NCBI GenBank assembly: GCA_023213315.1
Contig: JAKCPI010010880.1
Coordinates: 124,001-188,000, forward strand
Reading direction: 5' to 3'
DNA: 64,000 nucleotides
Origin: Euborellia annulipes
Lineage: Eukaryota; Arthropoda; Insecta; Dermaptera; Anisolabididae
This document shows, piece by piece, positions 57,282 to 64,000 of this stretch. The notes beneath the pieces were generated by a model, which did no database searches, was not told where the DNA came from, and saw nothing but the letters and a program-made list of their open reading frames with translations. The position numbers were made by a program, and so were the translations under genes. How positions within the stretch are numbered: the stretch's first letter is position 1; the number at the start of each line of letters is the position of its first letter.

Positions 57282-57728
57282 GCAGTGGTCACATGCAGCC
57301 AGGAAGAATATAGGCCTATATTTTAATATAAATTTTTAAATAATATAAATTCTTTTTATAGAGATTTTAAAGCTAAAGCAGGATGTGGTAAGGATATAAA
57401 TATGAACATAATAAACTTTGAAAAAAATTCTATAAAATTAATATGAAATATATTACATATTTCTTTATATACAAATATATGAATTCAAAAAATATAAACA
57501 TTTTTTAGTATTAATTTGAGAAAAATAAAGATCAAGTTGTTAGGTGTTTAGTTTGCCACATTATTTACATGTATTTTACTGTCAAAAAATGTGTCTCTTT
57601 AAAAAAGAAAAAACATAAAATGATAGTCTTTTAGTCTGAGACATTTTTGGACCAACTCCGCAGTCATGGTTTTGGCAATAAAATAAATAATTTGTACTAA
57701 CATTCTTTTTATGAAAGCAGTTTCAAAT

Positions 57729-57923
57729 TCATTCTTCTTTTGGTAATAAATGTGGTTGCATTACATTAGCAGTGTATTCTAAAAGATAGAGGTCTTGAAG
57801 TACGTTGGTTAAACGCTCATGATGTCGATTTGTATAAGCAAGTAGAGCTTCTAGTGAAGATTGAGTTGTTGATGATGAGAATGTATTTCTCGACAGTTCC
57901 GGTAATAATACTGATAAGACTTC
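57729..57923 (-). CDS. TBL3: TBL3 last exon (stop)
   Basis: 195 nt: 64 residues and TGA. EVLSVLLPELSRN, then HHERLTNVLQDLYLLEYT, the hallmark end of Utp13. Confidence 0.93.
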   Translation of the reverse strand, partial: EVLSVLLPELSRNTFSSSTTQSSLEALLAYTNRHHERLTNVLQDLYLLEYTANVMQPHLLPKEE

Positions 57924-60900
57924 CTGAAAAAATTTTAATAAAATAAATTAAATATTTATATATATATATATATATATATTCATTAGATAAAAAATATTTC
58001 TAAATTTTCTTACCGATGTGGGAACAATGTCTTGAGCACGAGTATTCCAATCGGCAACGAATTTTAAAAGACGTTCTTTTTCTTCTAATGGCATTGTAGA
58101 AACAGCATGAGCAAGAATATTTCTTGACTTTTTTTTATGAATAACAAGAAGCTCTAAAAAAAATTAAAATTTCCTTATAGTACATTATTAGAGTGAACGA
58201 GATGAAAATGATTTTGAGTTTGATAGCATCTAGATCTAGTTTTTTCATGTATAGCTAATTAACTTAATAAATTAATAAAGAAGTCCCTTTGGGATAGTCA
58301 AGAGGTTTGATTCTCTAATTCGTTCATCATCTAAATATTTGTATACATGAAATATTAAACAAAAATCTCATTTTAAATATAAGAAGAAAATATGTTACCT
58401 CTTAAAGAGTGAAGTGCATCTTTTGGACGATTGAGTTCGATGGCAAGTTGAAAAGCTTCGGCAACCTGTCCTGAATGACGAAGATTGGCTAATTGTTGTT
58501 CATCAAGTGCTAATTTTGCATTTTTTTCAGCTCTTTCTTTTCTTAGTACTTCAGTGTCATCTCGCCAGAATATAATTTTTGAATCAGCATCACCACTAAT
58601 TATTCTATTTTCATCGGAAGACACTAAAAATTAAAAAAAAAATTCATTTTTAGAACTGAAGTATTAATGCTCTGTCTAAATTAGAAGTTAAATATACGCT
58701 TTTACAGTTTGGGCAGTTTTCTTTGAAATGGTGGATTTCAAACAACGACCCGATAGACTAAGGAGTCAGTCAATATATTGCTAAAGATAAAAATATTTTG
58801 TTAGATGACTTTGTATTTGGACTCGTCAAACATAAATTGATCTCACAAAATATTATCTAAGACATTTTTATTTAATTTTAGTCTGATAGGTTTTAATTGT
58901 TGAGACTAAGCTGTCGACTCCCATATTTGATTAGAGTACAGTAGAGTCTGCTAATCCGACCTATACGGGACCGATTCTAGGCCGGATTCTGAAGATGTCA
59001 GGTTACCCGAAACATATAAATCACATATTATACATATATAATCCATACATATTTATCTCTTGAAAAAATCTGTAATTACATTTTGTTTTCTTAAATTACC
59101 CCTTTTTTTGCTATATTATTCCTTTTCAACACCCCGGAGCTGGTATGCTGGAGTAACGAAGACCAGATTAACAAGACACTACTGTAATTAAATCTAATTT
59201 CTAGCATAATTGGATATTTGGATTAATTCATATAATTGGAGGTTTACTTCTTTTAAATTCGTATGATGGAGTTGACGATAATTAAAACAAAGTATTTTAC
59301 TTTATTATACAGGAATTTTATTGCCAGACAACTGTTGTGTTCACATTCTCACAGTTTCGGTCCGAAAAGGACCATCATCAGGCCTGAAACATACAAATTG
59401 ATTTCTTAAACCTCTTGCAACACCGGGCCCATCTTTCATATGACTTCATGAGATTGAATATGTAATCATATGAAAGATTGGCCCGGTGTTGCATGAGGTT
59501 TAAGAAATCAATTTGTATGTTTCAGGCCTGATGATGGTCCTTTTCGGACCGAAACTGTGAGAATGTGCACACAACATTTGTCGGGCAATAAAATTCCTGT
59601 ATAAGTAAAATACTTTGTTTTAACTATCGTCAACTCCATCATACGAATTTAAAAGAAGTAAACCTCCAATTATATGAATTGATAATTTCTCTTTCGTCTC
59701 TTTTTAATTTATTTGGATTAAGCTGAAAATTATATTTTTAAACTATTAAAATATTAACAAAAAACTAACCAACAAAAGACCAAACTTTGCTTTTGTGATG
59801 CTCGAATGCCACTGGAGTTTTTCCACCTCCCCAGACACTATTTTTCTTTTCTCCCGAATCAAAAGTCCATAAACGAATTATTCCATCAGCACTGGCTGAT
59901 ATTAATTGTCTTCCTGAATTAATCCAAGAACAACAAAGTGAAGCGCTATCAGAAACCTCGAGTGTTCTCAGACATTCTAAATTAGAGATTCTCCATATTC
60001 GAATAGTAGCATCAGAAGATGCAGTAGCAATCAATTGTCCTTGAGAGTCAAAAGAGGCATGCCAGACACCTCGGCGGTGACCTCTAAGTTCTCCTAATGG
60101 TTCTAAGGTTTTTGCTAGCCAAAGCTGAAAAAATAAATAAAATATATAGATAGATATATATAAAGAGATAGTAAAAATTATTGATGATCACTAGAGCCTG
60201 GATGTTCATGTAAATGCATCTTTGTATATAAGCTAAATTCCCGAGTTCCTGAAAATTTTCAGTTATCCATTTCATGAATATTCAATTCGAAATAGCACTA
60301 TTTGTTCCGAGCATATGTGCATATTTTGGCTATTTTTTAAGAAATTCCATGCACAATGCATGTTTGGTATACGAGGTTAGCACGTTAACCTCTACACCAA
60401 GCCCCGAGGGCTACAATTCAAAGTTGAATTTATAAAATTAAAAAAAAAAAAAAAAGGTTGAATGATTTTCACAACAGGGAAAAATGGAGTGATTATTTGA
60501 GTCACGCTAAAAAAAAAAAAGTAAAATGATATGCATTTTGTATAAGAAATTTTATTCGAGGGGGGGGGGGGGGGGTAGTTCTATGTTGTGACATATTTGT
60601 AGGGGGTTTGTTTGTATGTGTCTAACTGTAACTGTGACGTAGGGGGGAGGACTAGAAAATCGTAAAAAAAGGCGTTACGTAAAATGTGGACGATCCCTTT
60701 CAATTAGTCAGTCACTTCTTACGGTGTAGAAAGATCACTTTCAGCGTTCAAGAACATGTTCTCAGATAAACGCAGGGCCGTAAACGAAGAAAATTTAGAG
60801 AAATTGGTTGTTATTGTTCATTGTAATAAAAAAAAATAAAAATATAATATAAAATGCGACTCAATTTGTGAAAGAGCATTTTTTTTACTGTTTTTTTTCC

Positions 60901-63179
60901 TACATTGTGCATATTTGGCCATTTTAAATTCCATTAATGCATGCATATTTTAAGGTTTGATTGTGCATGAACATCCGGGCTCTAATGACCACCATTCGGT
61001 TATACAAGACATTATTTACCTTGGCTGATTTATCAAAAGAACACGTACACAAAATTGATTCATCTTGATTAATAACTATAGAATTAATATCTTTGGTATG
61101 AGCTATAATTGAAGCTTTTAATTCTATATCAGGAGTGGATTTAACCGATAGAGACCATAACTTCAAACAACCATCTTTACTAGCTGACACCATCAGATGA
61201 AGTCCAAGACAGACAGCTCCAACGCTTGTTGCATGTCGATTAAGAGTTGCAATACAATATGACTAAAATTTTTTATTTTAATTAAATTTGAATTTAAAAT
61301 ATGTATTTATAAATAAATTACCTTCAAAAGATCACCATCTGGAGCAATTTGCCAAAGTTTTATGATTCTATCTTTGCCAGATGAGGCTAAAATATTTCGT
61401 TTAAAATTGCTAACACTTAAACTAAGGACGTGATCTGTATGTCCTTTTAAAAGCCAACAAGACATGTTATCTAGTTTAAAAACCTGAAAAAACAAAAAAG
61501 TTTATATTGATTAATATATAAATAAAAGAAAAATTACTCAGGGGAGTTGAACACTTGATAGTAGGTGCAGAATTTTTTATATCAATGGCACGAATATTAT
61601 TGTTAAACAATACATTATCATTAGGGATAAAATTTAATTTAAATATTTACCTTAATATCTGGGCTATTAGAAGTGACTGCTAGCATGGATTCATCATCGC
61701 CAAGTAAAGCAAGATCAGTAATCTCATCATTAAAGCCAACAAGCTGAAATAAAAATAAATATAATTGTTTAGCTATTATTTTATTTTTTTGTTGGTATTG
61801 TTATTATTAAAACCAAGCAAAAGGATGAATTAAAAAATCTGGTGTGATGGTCGCACAGCAAACAACTTTTCACGTTCTATGGAGGTGCCTAACTTAAATA
61901 TAAAATTTCAACCTCCTAGCTCATGCTTTAAATTGAACTCACACAGACAGACCATGTCGCGAAAATTACTTTTTCAGACTCAGGGGACCTCAAAACGTGT
62001 ATATCCATTAAAATCTCGACATCGAATTTTTGACATGAATTCAATACTTTCTCTCTATATATGAGTCGACCATTTCCAAAAGTGTATAGTTGCATCGGCA
62101 ACAAATTTTCAGGAAACAAGAAAAACCTCTATTCTATTAAACTCAAGAGTTCATTTATGACTGTTATGTTCATAAAATCTGTAAATAAATTAAGAACACA
62201 ATTTACAAGATCTTAGGTCGGTATTATTTTCTATATAACAGTAACTGTTTTAAAATTCATCTAGGCACTTTTGGAAAAGTTTTTTGTATTTAGCAAGTTT
62301 AGAATTGGATCTTTTGCAATTAGCGAGTTTTGGAACTGTAAATGCAACTGGCCAGTATCAATCAACATAGAAAAACAAAAAAGAAAATTCCATAAAAATA
62401 GCAGGTCAGTCAACAATAATCATTATTAACAAGTGTAGAAATATAGGTCTGCACTATAAAAATGTCCCTCAGTTTACCAAATATACAATTTTGTGGAAGC
62501 TATTCTTCATTGCAATTAGCAAGTTTTGGAAATGACTTCATGAAAGTCGCCATCTTTATGTTAGCAAGCAAGTAGTTTTGGAGCAGTTTGCAACAAGACA
62601 GTTTTGGAAATGGAATGAAATGCAACTAGGCCCCCTGTTTGTATTTGTACTCGATTTTCAGTATTTGTTTTAAATAGGATATAGAAACTTTTTTCACAGG
62701 AAAACTATTTTCAAATGTATATTTCAGTTGTGCGAACAACATGCTATTAAAATCTCAACTTTTCAAATTTTGTCAATAAGGCACTTTTGGAAATGGACGA
62801 CTCATATATATATATGTATATTAACATATACATAGAGGTAAGAGAAAATAAAAATACTTAAACATTATTTGGCCATCGTGACTAAGAAACGGACAAAAAA
62901 TATGTTTATATTGAAATCTCGAAATTGTATAGTTATAGTAAATTTCTCCTGATTCCGTTCCTCAATTTGAAGAATTATATTAATTAAGAAAAAAGAAATA
63001 ACTTACCAGTTTTTCTTGTTTAAAATCCATAAATTGTTGAATTCCAATAACTTGATCAGATGTAACATAGGCAATTTGATTTTTTGATTTGCAACATAAT
63101 ATATCAGTGAGTGGAGAAACAGAAACTATCTCGGATGCAATTTCATTACCTCTTTTTGCATCCATAAGTCTAAGAACAC
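57729..63179 (-). CDS. TBL3: TBL3/UTP13 WD40 protein of the SSU processome, 5' part beyond the window
   Basis: Nucleolar UTP-B subunit needed for early pre-18S rRNA processing. Exons: 63007-63179, 61651-61743, 61322-61483, 61020-61262, 59770-60124, 58399-58623, 58014-58153, 57729-57923, all in frame, giving 527 residues and TGA; the family is about 800, so roughly the N-terminal third is outside. WD-type blades are visible: SSGKDRIIKLW, VSASKDGCLKLW, CSFDKSAKLW, TASSDATIRIW, ISASADGIIRLW, ISGDADSKIIFW. The C-terminal Utp13 helical domain follows (LDEQQLANLRHSGQ, AFQLAIELNRPKDALHSL, KERLLKFVADWNTRAQD, NRHHERLTNVLQDLYLLEY). The domain order identifies it over other WD40 proteins. Confidence 0.93.
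58014..58153 (-). CDS. TBL3: TBL3 exon (Utp13 C-terminal domain)
   Basis: 140 nt. ELLVIHKKKSRNILAHA, then LLKFVADWNTRAQDIVPTS. Donor TCG|GTAAGA. Confidence 0.92.
58399..58623 (-). CDS. TBL3: TBL3 exon (last blade and start of Utp13 domain)
   Basis: 225 nt. ISGDADSKIIFW closes the propeller, then the charged helix RKERAEKNAKLALDEQQ. Donor AGAG|GTAACA. Confidence 0.93.
58939..59184. mobile_element. pogo/Tigger-like MITE, copy 1
   Basis: 246 bp with ends CAGTAGAGTCT and AGACACTACTG, flanked by TA. The tip resembles pogo/Tigger elements. A related copy in the opposite orientation is at 17010-17268. Lies in a TBL3 intron. Confidence 0.75.
59226..59672. repeat. Foldback element with hammerhead-like motifs
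   Basis: Arms over 180 bp, nearly perfect (TTGGAGGTTTACTTC...). The plus-strand core at 59528 has CTGATGA, GGTCC-TTTTC-GGACC, GAAAC, then TGT instead of GTC. In a TBL3 intron. Confidence 0.7.
59770..60124 (-). CDS. TBL3: TBL3 exon
   Basis: 355 nt, acceptor TTTTCAG|CTT, donor GTTG|GTTAGT. LRGHRRGVWHASF, SSDATIRIW, SASADGIIRLW, then HHKSKVWSFV. Confidence 0.93.
60125..61019. other. TBL3 intron
   Basis: A tRNA-like head fragment at 60372-60412, a hAT MITE fragment with G-run near 60560, and repeat-like text near 60640-60700. No exon needed here by frame. Confidence 0.55.
61020..61262 (-). CDS. TBL3: TBL3 exon
   Basis: 243 nt, 81 residues, phase 0-0. SASKDGCLKLW followed by AHTKDINSIVI and CSFDKSAK. 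Confidence 0.92.
61322..61483 (-). CDS. TBL3: TBL3 exon
   Basis: 162 nt, 54 residues, phase 0-0. One whole WD repeat: LLKGHTDHVLSL to GKDRIIKLW. Confidence 0.92.
61651..61743 (-). CDS. TBL3: TBL3 exon
   Basis: 93 nt, 31 residues, phase 0-0: LVGFNDEITDLALLGDDE and AVTSNSPDIK. Matches the Utp13 blade preceding the central GH-containing repeat. Confidence 0.9.
61831..62060. repeat. Hairpin-ended dispersed repeat fragment
   Basis: AAAAATCTGGTGTGATGGTCG to CAATACTTTCTCTCTATAT, with the rest displaced to 62806-62850 by the 745-bp element. Confidence 0.65.
62061..62805. mobile_element. 745-bp element with ATGAGTCGTCCATTTCC ends
   Basis: Inverted ends (ATGAGTCGACCATTTCCAAA / reverse of GGAAATGGACGACTCAT). 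Most of it matches 49613-50225; its right end matches 2166-2310 in reverse. Inserted in a hairpin-ended repeat in a TBL3 intron. No ORF. Confidence 0.75.
63007..63179 (-). CDS. TBL3: TBL3 exon (first in window)
   Basis: 173 nt, acceptor TAAAAG|GTG, donor CTG|GTAAGT. Encodes VLRLMDAKRGNEIASE and a beta-propeller-like stretch ending KQEKL. Confidence 0.85.
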
Positions 63180-63226
63180 CTTTTAAAAGAAAATGCTTAG
63201 ATTAGAAATTATATTTGCTTATTAAA

Positions 63227-63267
<41 letters not shown>

Positions 63268-64000
63268 AAATAGTTTGAGTTAATGAGATTGGATGTTGCG
63301 TTTTTGTGAGGTGATGTGTTCAGCTTTTTCCTGAAAGAGACGGTCTATGGGCCAATAATCACAAAGTCAAAAGCTTCATGTTACATTCCAAAAGGGGTAC
63401 CTAATTTAAATATAAAATTTCAACCTCCTACCATTTCCGGAGCACCTCCCCCGCCCTCCTCCTAGCTACGCCACTGTTTGTCCCAAACCCAGTATTAATT
63501 AAGGATTTGTTAGATCTGGAGAAACCTAATTGACCATTTATTTATGTTCTTTTAATGCTTTTACAATGAATTTACTTTGTTTAAATCGAATTTTATGAAT
63601 TAATATAGTTTTGGCTAAAATTAATATATAATCGCTCAAAAAACCACTGTTTTGATTTGACATTCTTAAAATTCATAGCTTACTGAGTAATTAAAAAAAA
63701 AAATTGACATACTTATATACAACGACTCTGACCTAAAAGTGGGTAGTTTTTTGGGGGGTTCATATAAGAATTAATGATTAAGTTATTTTTTCCTAAATCT
63801 GCATCTCTTCCTGAATATTTCAGTGCAAATCTCAGGTTGATATGATGAAAACAAAGAGAGTTATGATTTATTTTCTAAAAAATATTACTTCATTTAGGAG
63901 TCTCGGAAAGGCTTCTCAAGCTCATTTTTTCCAACTTTAAGATTTTTTTTTCTCGAAAAGTAATATATATATAGGAATATTGTAATATAATTTTGGATTC
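63180..64000. other. TBL3 intron at window edge
   Basis: (TA)n and (TG)n tract, a hairpin-repeat fragment at about 63385-63430, then AT-rich sequence. No further TBL3 exon recognised before the window ends. Confidence 0.5.

Overview
Eukaryotic, AT-rich nuclear DNA with split genes (GT-AG introns), long introns and dense transposon debris. An 18-finger Crooked-legs (Crol) orthologue, a gene I know only from arthropods, makes this an arthropod. The AT content and Tc1/mariner load would suit a crustacean such as a parasitic copepod, but that last step is inference.

Four protein genes are supported, all on the minus strand. From right to left: (1) 57729-63179, the 3' part of TBL3/UTP13, a WD40 component of the small-subunit processome (8 exons; the 5' end lies beyond the window). 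(2) 33872-54921, a complete Crol orthologue (10 coding exons, 952 codons), with a likely 5' UTR exon near 55359-55770. (3) 22866-23985, a 55-residue two-exon gene resembling the mitochondrial import subunit TOM5. (4) 1266-20679, a complete choline/ethanolaminephosphotransferase (CEPT1 family), with 8 exon positions. Its fifth exon position exists as three tandem alternative copies (11705-11836, 8611-8742, 5753-5887), each phase 0-0 and each ending in the same GGVG(K/R)NGS motif. Splice sites and reading frame were checked by hand across every junction listed.

The rest is intron and intergenic DNA. It holds decayed Tc1/mariner copies (2589-3537, about 6648-7195), a MADF-domain relic (4624-4815), pogo-like, hAT-like and Harbinger-like MITEs with recognisable target duplications, tRNA-derived SINEs, several foldback elements, and a hairpin-ended dispersed repeat.

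The most unusual non-coding signal is a set of about nine foldback elements. Their arms carry hammerhead-ribozyme-like cores (CTGANGA, stem II, GAAAC, GTC). The best, at 31000-31044, has both stems I and II perfectly paired.

The genes are housekeeping or developmental (phospholipid synthesis, mitochondrial import, transcription control, ribosome assembly). Nothing suggests they work as one pathway; they are simply co-directional neighbours.
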